DNA from: Campylobacteraceae bacterium
GTDB taxonomy: Bacteria > Campylobacterota > Campylobacteria > Campylobacterales > Arcobacteraceae
Direction: 5' to 3'
Length of the DNA: 64,000 nucleotides
Assembly (NCBI GenBank): GCA_013215945.1
Contig: JABSOM010000003.1
Location: forward strand, 213,987-277,986
Below, piece after piece: positions 44,972-53,202 of this stretch. Numbering within the stretch: position 1 is the stretch's first letter; each line of letters starts with the position of its first letter. The notes under the pieces were generated by a model, which saw only the letters and a program-made list of their open reading frames with translations, was not told where the DNA came from and ran no database searches. The position numbers were made by a program, and so were the translations under genes.

Positions 44972-46106
44972 TATTAATCTCTTTTTCCATAACACGTCTA
45001 ATATCTGTTATGCTTTGTATTTCGTCATCTATTGTTGTGCTTGAGAACATTAATGCATTTGAATCTTTATGGTCAGGGTGAAAACCGTGCATTCCTGGTA
45101 TTACTTTTAATCCAAAATAACTGGGATTGATTAATATGCCAGGTTTGGTTAAAAAGAATACTTCTCCAAAACGATTGCCTTCAAAAAAAACATGCATTTT
45201 TTTCAACTCATCATGTGTAACAATAGAGCCTTCTTCAACATTTTCAAGAATTCCTTGTATTTTAATTTTTGCAGTTTCATTCATAAACCAGAATCTGGCC
45301 ATGGTAGAATCATACATTGCAACATAATCTTTTCCATACTCTAAATTACTTTCTTCTATAGAAGAAATTAAATCAATACTTCCTGTTGTATCACACATTC
45401 CATGGTCACTGAAAATATGTAGGCTCACTTCATCATAATGATTACACGCATGCATATACACATCTTCTATTTGTTCTTCTAACCATAAAAGTTTATTTTT
45501 GGTCTCATCTTTTTGTGTACCATAGGTATGCATAACACCATCAAGAGTAGGAAGGTACAAATAAGTAAATTCTATTTCTTTTTTTTCTATCTCTTTTTTT
45601 AAAACATTAATGTTATATGTTTCACTTTTTCTCCAGTTGGAACAGTGGTAAGGGATATTATTTTCCACACACCAGTCAAAAATGGTATCCGTTTTTAATA
45701 TTCCTTTGGGAACAAAATAGTCTCTTTTCTCAAGATAATCAAAATAAGGAAGATATTTAAAAGGCACACTGTAAAGCTCAAAATATCCTGTATAACCATA
45801 AAATATTTTTATTAATTTACTCAAATAATGTCTTGGTCTAAAACGATCAAAAATTATCTTAGGCAAAAAGGATAAATACTTAAAAAATTTAAAAGGAGAG
45901 TTTTTAGGATCGTAATAAAAGCTTGACCAGTGAGTATGTTCATCCGGATAACGTCCCGTAAGAATGGAAGGATCAGCTGCAGAAGAAAAACCAAAGGTCG
46001 TTTTTAAAGGTTTTGCATCTTTTATAATTGAGAGATTAAAACCGTGTTTTTTATATACCTCCCAGCCAAAACCATCAATAAAAACAAAAAGTGATAACTT
46101 TTTCAT
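44958..46106 (-). CDS. Alkaline phosphatase-superfamily phosphodiesterase/phosphatase
   Basis: 382 residues from ATG 46106 (AAAGGATGTAAC upstream). Type I phosphodiesterase/nucleotide pyrophosphatase pattern: metal-binding SLFVFIDGFGW at the N terminus, FSSAADPSILTGRYPDEH (nucleophile loop, with Ser or Thr), THWSSFYYDPKNS, FSDHGMCDTTGS (metal His/Asp) and PGMHGFHPDH near the C terminus. No signal peptide. First gene of the polymerase-export-flippase operon; it may remove or add a phosphodiester-linked group on the polysaccharide or hydrolyse an NDP-sugar. Function inferred by context only. Confidence 0.82.
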   Translation of the reverse strand: MKKLSLFVFIDGFGWEVYKKHGFNLSIIKDAKPLKTTFGFSSAADPSILTGRYPDEHTHWSSFYYDPKNSPFKFFKYLSFLPKIIFDRFRPRHYLSKLIKIFYGYTGYFELYSVPFKYLPYFDYLEKRDYFVPKGILKTDTIFDWCVENNIPYHCSNWRKSETYNINVLKKEIEKKEIEFTYLYLPTLDGVMHTYGTQKDETKNKLLWLEEQIEDVYMHACNHYDEVSLHIFSDHGMCDTTGSIDLISSIEESNLEYGKDYVAMYDSTMARFWFMNETAKIKIQGILENVEEGSIVTHDELKKMHVFFEGNRFGEVFFLTKPGILINPSYFGLKVIPGMHGFHPDHKDSNALMFSSTTIDDEIQSITDIRRVMEKEINNEKR

Positions 46107-46132
46107 GTTACATCCTTTTTTCAATTTTTATG

Positions 46133-46166
46133 ATTGTAATAAATAAGTGTGCAAACAAAATGCAAA
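46133..46166 (-). promoter_or_regulatory. Polysaccharide-locus promoter box, copy E
   Basis: Minus strand: TTGCA-N6-TTGCA (11-bp period), exactly 11 bases, then TACAAT (46133-46138). The first gene of the largest unit starts at 46106, about 20 bases after the predicted transcription start. Confidence 0.72.
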
Positions 46167-46357
46167 AAAGAATAGGTATTTTTTATCAAATATTCAGAGA
46201 AAAAGAAAACTCTTTCACTTTTAATGATTTTATATCTTGGATTTATTTTAGGTAGTTGTTTTTTAGAGCTCTTGTGATGCTAAAGTATTTGCTCTTTTGT
46301 ATGAGCTTTGAATCTCAAAGGATTTAGGATTGTATCTCTAGAATTTTCTTGAGTATT

Positions 46358-46585
46358 TTATATATCAATAAGAGTATCAAAAATATCTGTTTGTTGTTTC
46401 CCTATTTTCTTTTTGTGAAATATGGATGTTTTTTCTATATTTTCACTTTCAGATTTAAGTTTAAAATCTATAATTTGTTTTTCAAAAGACTTTTCTAAGT
46501 AATGGGAAAAATCTACATCATCTTTGCACGTATGCTTTAAGAGTGAACTTTTCTTGCAAGAATTTATATTATTATGAATTTTCAT
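46358..46585 (-). CDS. Hypothetical protein, 75 residues
   Basis: Not recognised. AAAGGATAAAT directly precedes the ATG, favouring a real gene. It is hydrophilic, Lys/Ser-rich, with two Cys in the first 20 residues (NSCKKSSLLKHTCKDD) and ends with QQTDIFDTLIDI. No signal peptide or membrane segment. It is flanked on both sides by AT-rich sequence containing fragments of the dispersed repeat (near 46255 and 46740), typical of a decaying accessory region. Confidence 0.45.
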   Translation of the reverse strand: MKIHNNINSCKKSSLLKHTCKDDVDFSHYLEKSFEKQIIDFKLKSESENIEKTSIFHKKKIGKQQTDIFDTLIDI

Positions 46586-46737
46586 ATTTATCCTTTATTA
46601 GGATTATATTGCACTTATGTGAAGAAAGTGTTTATTTAAATTATTAAAATTACCCTCTTTTTTATTCTAAGAAACTTCTATTTTAGACTAGATAAAGAGG
46701 GGAACAAGCAAAGGTGGTGATTACCCCCTTTTTTAAG

Positions 46738-46790
46738 TGACTGGATTTAGAGCTAATATAAAGCTATCGCATTCGTTCTTTTTGTCACAT
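46738..46790 (+). repeat. Dispersed-repeat fragment in the 46586-46883 gap
   Basis: TGACTGGATTTAGAGCT and following bases (GCTATCGCATTCGTTC) resemble TGGCTGGTTTTAGAGCT...GCTAACGCATTCCGTTC at 50482-50525. A weaker relative (TTTTAGAGCTC...GATGCTAAAG) lies at about 46260-46300. Apart from this, the ~300-base gap before the nitrilase gene shows nothing recognisable. Confidence 0.5.
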
Positions 46791-46883
46791 TTATCTAAAA
46801 TATATTGATAACCACATAGAATTACTTTTAATATAAATAAAGGTGTAGTTTCTTTTGTTATATGTCAAGATAAAATATCTTCT

Positions 46884-47819
46884 TTATTCGGAACTTTTTT
46901 TAATAAAATGTATACCTGCTCTTTCTTCTTCATTTACACTTAGTTTGAAGATATCTGGACGAGAATAATGTCCTGTTGGATCCATGTCATAACGTGCTTT
47001 TACAATATCATCTAAGTTGATTTCTGCAGAAATAATTCCTTCTTCATTGTATAAAGGACCTGCAATAATCTCGCCCATAGGAGAAATAATGACACTTCCT
47101 CCTTTAATAATAGGTTTATCTTTAGGCCATTTTTCACTTTTCACATAAGAATTTTCTGGTGCTTTTATAAATTGACAAGCACTGATTAGAAAAACCCTAC
47201 CTTCATATGCAATGTGTTTCATACTTGACTGCCAAATCTCACGATCATCCACAGTGGATGCACACCATATTTCAATTCCTTTAGTATACATAGCTGTTCG
47301 TAATAGTGGCATATAGTTTTCCCAGCAGATTGCAGATCCTATTTTCCCAACATATGTTTCTATTACTGGTAGGGTAGAACCATCTCCTTTGGCCCAAATT
47401 AGTCTTTCACTGGCAGTGGGCATTAGTTTTCTATGTTTTGCAAGTATTTTTCCTTTTTCAGATATAAATACTGTTGTGCAATACAAGGTGGTATTGTCTC
47501 TTTCAATAATACCTATTATCATTGAGGTATTGCAACGTTTTGCTAATTTTGAAAGTGCAAGTATTTCTGGACCCTCGATTTTTATGGATTCTTTCCAATA
47601 ATTTAAGAATTCTTCTCTGCCTTCGTCTGTTCTAAATCCAACTTTAGTACCAAAGTCTGAACCTTTTGGATAACCTCCTAATAATGCTTCTGGCATGACG
47701 AGTAAATCACAATTGGATTTTAGAATATCTTTTTCATAATCCAATATCTTTTCTACTGTTGCTTTTGTTCCTTTGTCATGGCTTCCAATTTGTAATGCTG
47801 CAATAATTCTTTTTCTCAT
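46884..47819 (-). CDS. Nitrilase (carbon-nitrogen hydrolase)
   Basis: 311 residues with the catalytic triad: Glu in [17 protein letters not shown], Lys in [15 protein letters not shown] and Cys in [14 protein letters not shown]. The HRKLMPTxxERLIWxxGDGS and [10 protein letters not shown] strings are those of true nitrilases (nitrile to acid plus ammonia), rather than amidases or cyanide-specific forms, which I cannot exclude. ATG 47819 has AAAAGGATACGT before it. It is divergent from a LysR regulator, which probably controls it. No aldoxime dehydratase or other nitrile-pathway gene is nearby. Confidence 0.92.
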   Translation of the reverse strand: MRKRIIAALQIGSHDKGTKATVEKILDYEKDILKSNCDLLVMPEALLGGYPKGSDFGTKVGFRTDEGREEFLNYWKESIKIEGPEILALSKLAKRCNTSMIIGIIERDNTTLYCTTVFISEKGKILAKHRKLMPTASERLIWAKGDGSTLPVIETYVGKIGSAICWENYMPLLRTAMYTKGIEIWCASTVDDREIWQSSMKHIAYEGRVFLISACQFIKAPENSYVKSEKWPKDKPIIKGGSVIISPMGEIIAGPLYNEEGIISAEINLDDIVKARYDMDPTGHYSRPDIFKLSVNEEERAGIHFIKKSSE

Positions 47820-47843
47820 ACGTATCCTTTTAAAATATATAGC

Positions 47844-47895
47844 GAGTAATTAAGCAAAAGTATATTAAAATTTTTAATCTAATGTCAAATTACTC
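47844..47895. promoter_or_regulatory. Spaced inverted repeat between nitrilase and LysR genes
   Basis: GAGTAATT (47844-47851) and AATTACTC (47888-47895) are perfect 8-bp complements separated by 36 bases in the divergent promoter region. LysR regulators contact two spaced sites, so this could be the operator pair; the alternative is chance in AT-rich DNA. Confidence 0.4.
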
Positions 47896-47925
47896 ATGAT
47901 TATTACTTATATAAAGGAAACTTAT

Positions 47926-48753
47926 ATGGACTCAAATCTTCTCAAAATATTTACAAGTGTTGTTGAAAAAAAAAGCATTACTTTAGGTGCTAAAAAGCTT
48001 AAAGTGACGCAATCAAACGTTACATTAAGAATTAAACAGCTTGAAAAAACATTAGGATTTTTAGTGTTTCACAGAACTTCCAAAGGTATCGTATTAACAA
48101 CACAAGGGGAGGAATTACTTCCTTTTGCCAAGGATATTGTGCAAAAAATGGAAGAAATAGAAGTTAGAATGAAAAATATTAAAGTTCAAAACTCATTAAG
48201 ACTTGCCTCAACCTATTCAAATGCAAGTATTCGATTAATTTCATTTTTAAAACAAATCAATACTGATTTTCCAAGTATGCAAGTAGATATTATTACCAAT
48301 AATACCTTGCCTATTATTCAGTTATTGCTTGATTATAAAATAGACATTGCTTTTATTAATCATGAACCAAAGAACAAAGACTTGCTTGTGTTAAATACAT
48401 TTGATAATGAATTATTATTATTGGAATCAAAACAAAAATCAACAAACAAAACTATTTTAGCCTATGGACCAAGCTGTGCATTTTACAAAGCAATGAAAGA
48501 CTATTATACACATCTCGATATTACAGAATATAAAACAATCGAAATAGAAGATTTTGAGATTATTCTTTCTTGTATAGAGTTAGGAATGGGGAGATCTCTT
48601 ATTCCAAAATCCATTGTTAAAAAATTCGGATATTTAAGTAAATTGAAACTGACACCCCTTTCCAAAAATATTGTAGATGTACCTACTTGTTTAGTTTGTA
48701 GAAAAGACAATCTTCCTAAGATTAGTGAATATTTGAAAAAATTACAATTATAA
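47926..48753 (+). CDS. LysR-family transcriptional regulator
   Basis: 275 residues from ATG 47926 (TAAAGGAAACTTAT upstream; a longer frame starts at 47896). N-terminal winged helix MDSNLLKIFTSVVEKKSITL, LKVTQSNVTLRIKQLEKTLG, VFHRTSKGIVLT, followed by the LysR substrate-binding domain (about 85-275). Divergent from the nitrilase, which it probably regulates in response to a nitrile or product; the inducer is unknown. The effector domain ends LVCRKDNLPKISEYL, typical of full-length members. Confidence 0.92.
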   Translation: MDSNLLKIFTSVVEKKSITLGAKKLKVTQSNVTLRIKQLEKTLGFLVFHRTSKGIVLTTQGEELLPFAKDIVQKMEEIEVRMKNIKVQNSLRLASTYSNASIRLISFLKQINTDFPSMQVDIITNNTLPIIQLLLDYKIDIAFINHEPKNKDLLVLNTFDNELLLLESKQKSTNKTILAYGPSCAFYKAMKDYYTHLDITEYKTIEIEDFEIILSCIELGMGRSLIPKSIVKKFGYLSKLKLTPLSKNIVDVPTCLVCRKDNLPKISEYLKKLQL

Positions 48754-48800
48754 AGAATAAATCTTTGACTAAATTTATGATATAATTTAGCATAAAAGGG

Positions 48801-48823
48801 ATAAATAGATATCATAAATAGAT
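48801..48823 (+). promoter_or_regulatory. ATAAATAGAT direct repeat upstream of hipB
   Basis: ATAAATAGAT occurs at 48801-48810 and 48814-48823, 13 bp apart, followed by an inverted ATTTAT, just before the GTG start at 48848. A TATAAT lies at 48781-48786. Position suits a HipB operator, but this is only a motif observation. Confidence 0.35.
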
Positions 48824-48847
48824 TCATTTATTCTAAAAGGGTAAATT

Positions 48848-49150
48848 GTGATTGAATTAATGAGTCCATATGATATTATGGAAAAATTTGTTGAAGGTAT
48901 AGAAAAACAAAGAGTTAGAAAAAATATGACACAAGTGGATTTATACAAAGCTGCTGGTATGTCTGCTAAATCATATGCTAATTATATAAGCAGTAAAAAC
49001 ACAAAATTTGAAAATATTATTAAGCTTATGATTGCTCTTGATATGACATCAAAGTTAGACATATTACTTACACAAGAAAAGTACATATCTCTTGATGAAA
49101 TTAGAAATCAAAAAAAACAAAAAGTAAGAAAAAGAGTAAGAAAAGGATAA
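48848..49150 (+). CDS. hipB: HipB-like antitoxin (XRE family)
   Basis: 100 residues, one XRE helix-turn-helix (about 13-75): KQRVRKNMTQVDLYKAAGMS and ENIIKLMIALDM. A basic C-terminal tail (KKQKVRKRVRKG) could bind DNA or the toxin. GTG start (AAAGGG upstream); an ATG at 48860 is the alternative. Three bases upstream of hipA: the standard hipBA arrangement, in which HipB represses the operon and neutralises HipA. Confidence 0.85.
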   Translation: MIELMSPYDIMEKFVEGIEKQRVRKNMTQVDLYKAAGMSAKSYANYISSKNTKFENIIKLMIALDMTSKLDILLTQEKYISLDEIRNQKKQKVRKRVRKG

Positions 49151-49153
49151 AAC

Positions 49154-50413
49154 ATGCAAGAAATTAATGCCTATATTTATGGCAAAAAAATAGGAACAAT
49201 GATTGAGCATGAAGGAAGAGTTTATTTTGAGTATGAAAAAGAGTTTAAATTAGAAGGCTTAGAAATATCACCTATTAAACTGCATACTACAAAAACAAAA
49301 GATGCTTATAGCAGCTCAGATCAAATTGGACTTTATCATGGAATTGCGGGAGTGTTCTTTGATTCTTTACCTGATAAACATGGTATGCCTTTTATTGACA
49401 GATATTTTGAAAAAAAAGGACTTAGAGCTTTTGAAATGACTATTTTGCATAAACTTGCATTTATTGGAAATAGGGGTATGGGAGCTATTGAATACTTGCC
49501 AAAAGAAGAAGACCTTCCTTTGTCTTCTGATTTTGCAATTAATGCAAAAAAAGCATATGAGGAAATGAAACAAAGCTTAGAAAAAGATGATTCTTCAATT
49601 GAAGCGTTAATGAATATTAGGCAAAGTGTATCACCTGTTGGTGGGGCTAGACCTAAGATGCTTGTGCAATATAACTATGTGAGCAGTGAGATTAGACTAA
49701 ACAAAACGGCTTTACACCCTGGATATAAAAGAGCAATTATTAAATTTGATGAAGTTTATGAGTATATGGGAAGTATTGGTTTAACAAGGCTTGAATATAT
49801 ATCAATGAGTATGGCAAAAGAAATAGGAATAAATACAGCTCAATTTCAATTAATTAATGAAGGTAGCTCTAAACATTTACTTGTAAAAAGATTTGATAGA
49901 GATGATAATGATGAAAAAATACATATGTGTACAGCGTCAGGATTAATGCATCTTGATATCTCTATTTTAAAAGCTACCTCTTATGAACAACTATTTATGC
50001 TTACAAGAAATGTGTGTAAGTCCCAAGAAGATGTAGAAGAACTTTTTAAACGAATGATATTAAATATTCTGATTTTAAATTTTGATGACCATGCAAAAAA
50101 CTTTGCATATTTAATGGACAGAAGTGGAAAATGGAGTTTGTCACCAGCTTATGATATTACCTATTCAAAAGGTGTAATGAAAGCACATACTACAAGCATT
50201 GCAGGAAAAGATTTAAATATTACAAGAGCTGATGTTCTAAAAATTGCAAAGAATCAAGCTATTAAAACAATACATGCTTCAAAAATTATTGATGATTGTA
50301 TAAAAGTTGCAAAAACTTTTGAAGATAAAGCGATAGCTATTGCGCTAGATGCGGATACTAGAATAGAGTGTAAAAAAAATATTGATAGCCAAATAGAATT
50401 GCTTTTAGTATAA
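49154..50413 (+). CDS. hipA: HipA-like serine/threonine kinase toxin
   Basis: 419 residues. HipA N-terminal domain (GIAGVFFDSLPDKHGMPFI), phosphate-binding loop SPVGGARPKMLV, LVKRFDRDD, and catalytic NFDDHAKNFAYL and SPAYDITYS motifs in the C-terminal lobe, all matching the HipA kinase family that phosphorylates GltX in E. coli (target here unknown). Length is normal for single-gene HipA (~440). The antitoxin is upstream by 3 bases. Nothing marks it as broken; the downstream ~1 kb is repeat-rich non-coding DNA. Confidence 0.9.
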   Translation: MQEINAYIYGKKIGTMIEHEGRVYFEYEKEFKLEGLEISPIKLHTTKTKDAYSSSDQIGLYHGIAGVFFDSLPDKHGMPFIDRYFEKKGLRAFEMTILHKLAFIGNRGMGAIEYLPKEEDLPLSSDFAINAKKAYEEMKQSLEKDDSSIEALMNIRQSVSPVGGARPKMLVQYNYVSSEIRLNKTALHPGYKRAIIKFDEVYEYMGSIGLTRLEYISMSMAKEIGINTAQFQLINEGSSKHLLVKRFDRDDNDEKIHMCTASGLMHLDISILKATSYEQLFMLTRNVCKSQEDVEELFKRMILNILILNFDDHAKNFAYLMDRSGKWSLSPAYDITYSKGVMKAHTTSIAGKDLNITRADVLKIAKNQAIKTIHASKIIDDCIKVAKTFEDKAIAIALDADTRIECKKNIDSQIELLLV

Positions 50414-50935
50414 AGAATTTACTATCGTGTCCACGAAATGTGAAGAGCTCTTAAAAAGTGGATATTCTCTCTTCATTTTAAATGGCTGGTTTTAGAGCTC
50501 ATAAAATGCTAACGCATTCCGTTCCTTACTTTTCTTTATTGAAAGAAACGTAACAAAAGAAGCAACTGCCATATTGTTAAAGGCTTACAGCTCCCCTCGC
50601 TTGTTATTTATTGTTTCTGCCTTGCGGAACTCCCTAAAACGTGCATTAAAGCACCTTTCTTAACGGTCAAACAGTCCTCATGCTGTTTCGAAACAATAAA
50701 TAAACGCTCGGCTTCAACAAAGGCAGGATTTCCGCTCCTCGTATACTAAAAATAACTTCTTCTTTTAAAAGATAAAAGAGCACAGAACATATATTAAGTA
50801 AAATAACTTTTCATTGGGCTCTTCCCCTGACTTTGAGAAAGCTAAATTTTTTTATTTTTTAGCGAAAAAAGGTGAAAACTGTTAGAGCGTAAGAAATGTG
50901 CTCTTTAGCACGTTTTAGTGAGTTTTTGAACCTAT

Positions 50936-51065
50936 CTAACAAATAAAAACATTTAGGAACCCGAAGGGCTTTATCAACTCGTCAGTTGCTTCTTTTTGTT
51001 TCTTTTTCTGACAACTAAGAAAAAGAAAAAAGCGCAAAGGTAACTTTGTATGAGCTCTTAAAACA
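50936..51065. repeat. 130-bp direct repeat, copy 1
   Basis: Starts CTAACAAATAAAAACATTT and ends GAGCTCTTAAAACA. It differs from copy 2 (51160-51289) at only a few positions. Internally it has the inverted TTCTTTTTC/GAAAAAGAA pair and AGTTGCTTC. Confidence 0.85.
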
Positions 51066-51080
51066 ATAATTATATTATGA

Positions 51081-51154
51081 AAAAGTGGAGATTCATTCTC
51101 TGGGGTGTAATTTTTGAGCTCTTAAAAGTGGAGATTCATTCTCTGGGGTGTAAT
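51081..51154. repeat. Two copies of a 31-bp repeat (period 43)
   Basis: AAAAGTGGAGATTCATTCTC followed by TGGGGTGTAAT occurs at 51081-51111 and again at 51124-51154. A diverged relative (AAAAGTGGATATTCTCTCTTC) lies near 50455. Confidence 0.8.
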
Positions 51155-51159
51155 TATAG

Positions 51160-51289
51160 CTAACAAATAAAAATATTTAGGAACCCGAAGGGCTTTTTCA
51201 ATTCGTCAGTTGCTTCTTTTTGTTTCTTTTTCTGACAATTAAGAAAAAGAAAAAAGCGCAAAGGTTACTTTGTATGAGCTCCTAAAACA
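51160..51289. repeat. 130-bp direct repeat, copy 2
   Basis: Same 130-bp unit as 50936-51065, ending GAGCTCCTAAAACA. High identity suggests a recent duplication or gene conversion. Confidence 0.85.
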
Positions 51290-51435
51290 AAAGTCGTAAG
51301 CTTGTTTTGGTACATTTTGAAACAAGTGAATAACAGATTAATTCGTCTAGTAAATAAATTAAAGGTGACTATCCCCATTTATTAATATTATTAGTTGCTT
51401 AGTTATGTATAATATTGAAAAATTAAAGATTAATT

Positions 51436-52131
51436 ATGCACAAAAATTCATATAGTAAATTATCACATGGAATTACAAATATCATTTTAATGATTCTTCT
51501 AGCTGTCGGAGGAGTACTGTTGATTACATTTTTTAGCTACTTTTTTAATTATTTAGCTAATAATAGTTTAAGTATACTATTGAATGAAAGAGGTTCTTTA
51601 CTTTCGGCAGGATGTTTACTTCTTGCATCACAAATAGCAGGTTTTTCTGTGATAGCCTCTATAAATAATGCAAAAGAAATTGAGGCTAGGAATGAGAAGT
51701 TGGTAGAAATAAAAGAACACAAAATAATTTTAACTTACTATCAAGCTCTTCACTTTGAGATGAAACATCATCGAGAAGAAATGAAAGGTAATATGGATTT
51801 TATAAAAGATATAAAAACTATATCAAAATTGTATTATTCTTTATCTACTAAATATTACATTGAGATTTATAGTGAATTAATAGTAAAGTTAGAGAATATT
51901 GAACTTCATAAAACTACATCAGTTGAAATTTTATCTCATATTATGATATTTAAATCGTTTATTGCTACTCTTAAAAGACAAACTTACTTATTTGATAACT
52001 ACGAACATAGTGAAATAGAATGTACTAAAGTGATAAGTGCATTTACTAAGGTATTGGATACTAGTGAAGGGGTGTTCGAAGTGATAAAAGAAGTTATTAG
52101 TATTTGTGAATCTAAACAAATAAAAGTTTAA
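51436..52131 (+). CDS. Hypothetical membrane protein, 231 residues
   Basis: Not recognised. Two N-terminal hydrophobic segments (ITNIILMILLAVGGVLLITFF and LLSAGCLLLASQIAGFSVIA) followed by about 140 residues of charged, helical, probably cytoplasmic sequence. The ribosome site is weak (AAAGATTAATT). Its stop is immediately followed by the first copy of the 320-bp repeat. It lies in the accessory region and could be part of the same foreign block. Confidence 0.55.
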   Translation: MHKNSYSKLSHGITNIILMILLAVGGVLLITFFSYFFNYLANNSLSILLNERGSLLSAGCLLLASQIAGFSVIASINNAKEIEARNEKLVEIKEHKIILTYYQALHFEMKHHREEMKGNMDFIKDIKTISKLYYSLSTKYYIEIYSELIVKLENIELHKTTSVEILSHIMIFKSFIATLKRQTYLFDNYEHSEIECTKVISAFTKVLDTSEGVFEVIKEVISICESKQIKV

Positions 52132-52132
52132 G

Positions 52133-52447
52133 AGGATAGGTATCTTTAATACAAAAAAGTACTTTTTTAATAAGTTAATATGAAATATAATAGAAGGGCA
52201 TTTAAGGATTGTTATTGATTCTTTTAATTAAAGAAGCGTTTTCTTTAACTCTTTTTTTCACTTTTATCATTAGCATCCACATCATCACGATCTTCATCCA
52301 TATTCATAAAATAATCCATAGCTTTTTGCTCTTGATACTTCTTAAAACGATAAATAAAATAAATTGTAAGTGCAATATCTGCTAATATAAATAAAACAAA
52401 TTCTATTTCCATTTTTTAACCTTGTATCAATAATATGTAGATGATTT
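52133..52447. repeat. ~320-bp direct repeat, left copy
   Basis: Begins GGATAGG near 52135, contains AATAAGTTAATATGAAATAT and a minus-strand small gene, and ends TATGTAGATGATTTT. Its partner is 53953-54276, 1820 bp away. Differences are scattered substitutions and a short insertion in the small gene. It brackets the AbiEii-like module together with the partner. Confidence 0.88.
52245..52412 (-). CDS. 55-residue membrane protein, left paralogue
   Basis: Begins MEIEFVLFILADIALTIYFI, one or two hydrophobic segments, then YRFKKYQEQKAMDYFMNMDE and an acidic/charged tail ending DKSEKKS. AAGG precedes the ATG at 52412. The right copy (54066-54239) encodes the same protein with a 2-residue longer tail. 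Conservation of the membrane part against variation only in the tail suggests both were, or are, under selection. Function unknown. Confidence 0.6.
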   Translation of the reverse strand: MEIEFVLFILADIALTIYFIYRFKKYQEQKAMDYFMNMDEDRDDVDANDKSEKKS

Positions 52448-52567
52448 TAACGTGGCAACTGAGGTGTAATTTTCATATTTGTATTTTACTCTAAGTTAAA
52501 ATTTATTCCCTACACTTTTACACAAAAACCTCAAACTTAAATTAATAGAACTACAAAAAATAGCATA

Positions 52568-52596
52568 TTGACATATGTCCGATAATCGGATAAAAT
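52568..52596 (+). promoter_or_regulatory. Promoter with palindromic operator in the spacer
   Basis: TTGACA (52568-52573), a 17-bp spacer, TAAAAT (52591-52596). The spacer contains the perfect palindrome TCCGAT-A-ATCGGA (52578-52590). A bound repressor would block RNA polymerase directly. The predicted helix-turn-helix of the first gene product is the obvious repressor. Confidence 0.75.
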
Positions 52597-52623
52597 AAAA
52601 GAAACTAGAGAGGTAAATATATT

Positions 52624-53202
52624 ATGACAGCACCTGAAATGAGCAAATCATTTAATTTAGCAAGTAGTACAATTAATGACTGGAAAAAACCTAGTAGTAG
52701 AAAAAATAAATTATATAAATATTTAGAATCTTCATCTAGTCCACTAGTAAATAGTATAAGCTATTATAGTGGTACTGTTGCATTAAATTTATATGATTCC
52801 AAAGAGAGTGGAGATTGGCATAGTTCTATTGCTGTTAAATCTATAGAAACAGGACAGTCTAAGTCACCTTTTTTTATTATTAATAACAATTCAAAATTAA
52901 ACACTATTGAATATTTAGGACTTGATGGTATTGTTGATTACTCAAAAGAAATTATTGAAATGGGTATTGAAAATTTTAACAATATTGTACTGGTAGCAAA
53001 GCCATATAGAGCTATTGCTGATATGCTTTTATATACTATTATTAATAATAGAAGTTCAAGTTTTATAGAAGTAGATAATTGGATTCCTCGTAGAAAAGAA
53101 AAACTAGAAATATTTAGAATTTTAGGAAATGCTAGAGATAAATTATCAAAAGTACAAAAAAAACAATTAACACAAATGAGAGCAGACTATGGAATTAACT
53201 AA
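52624..53202 (+). CDS. Putative antitoxin/repressor of an AbiEii-type module
   Basis: 192 residues. The first ~30 residues look like a short helix-turn-helix (TAPEMSKSFNLASSTINDW), followed by a part I do not recognise but with the shape of type IV antitoxins/AbiEi-like partners (SISYYSGTVALNLYDSKESG, EKLEIFRILGNARDKL). Overlaps the toxin-like gene by 14 bases, so expression is coupled. The palindromic promoter 30 bases upstream fits autorepression. Sequence alone does not establish antitoxin activity. Confidence 0.62.
   Translation: MTAPEMSKSFNLASSTINDWKKPSSRKNKLYKYLESSSSPLVNSISYYSGTVALNLYDSKESGDWHSSIAVKSIETGQSKSPFFIINNNSKLNTIEYLGLDGIVDYSKEIIEMGIENFNNIVLVAKPYRAIADMLLYTIINNRSSSFIEVDNWIPRRKEKLEIFRILGNARDKLSKVQKKQLTQMRADYGIN

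Larger units (their letters stand above)
50414..51435. other. Gene-free region of ~1 kb built from repeated elements
   Basis: No credible gene. It holds copies of one repeat family in both orientations: a forward copy (about 50480-50740, TTTTAGAGCTC, GCTAACGCATTC, AGAAGCAACTG) and inverted copies, of which the last two are the 130-bp direct repeats 50936-51065 and 51160-51289. Short 31-bp repeats lie between them. Segments such as AAAACGTGC...AAGCACC and AGAAGCAACTG recur. It may be a decayed mobile or a structured RNA locus. Confidence 0.65.

Noticed and set aside
50414..51289. CRISPR array
   Set aside because: Repeats are few, long (130 bp and 31 bp), irregularly spaced, and no cas genes are present.
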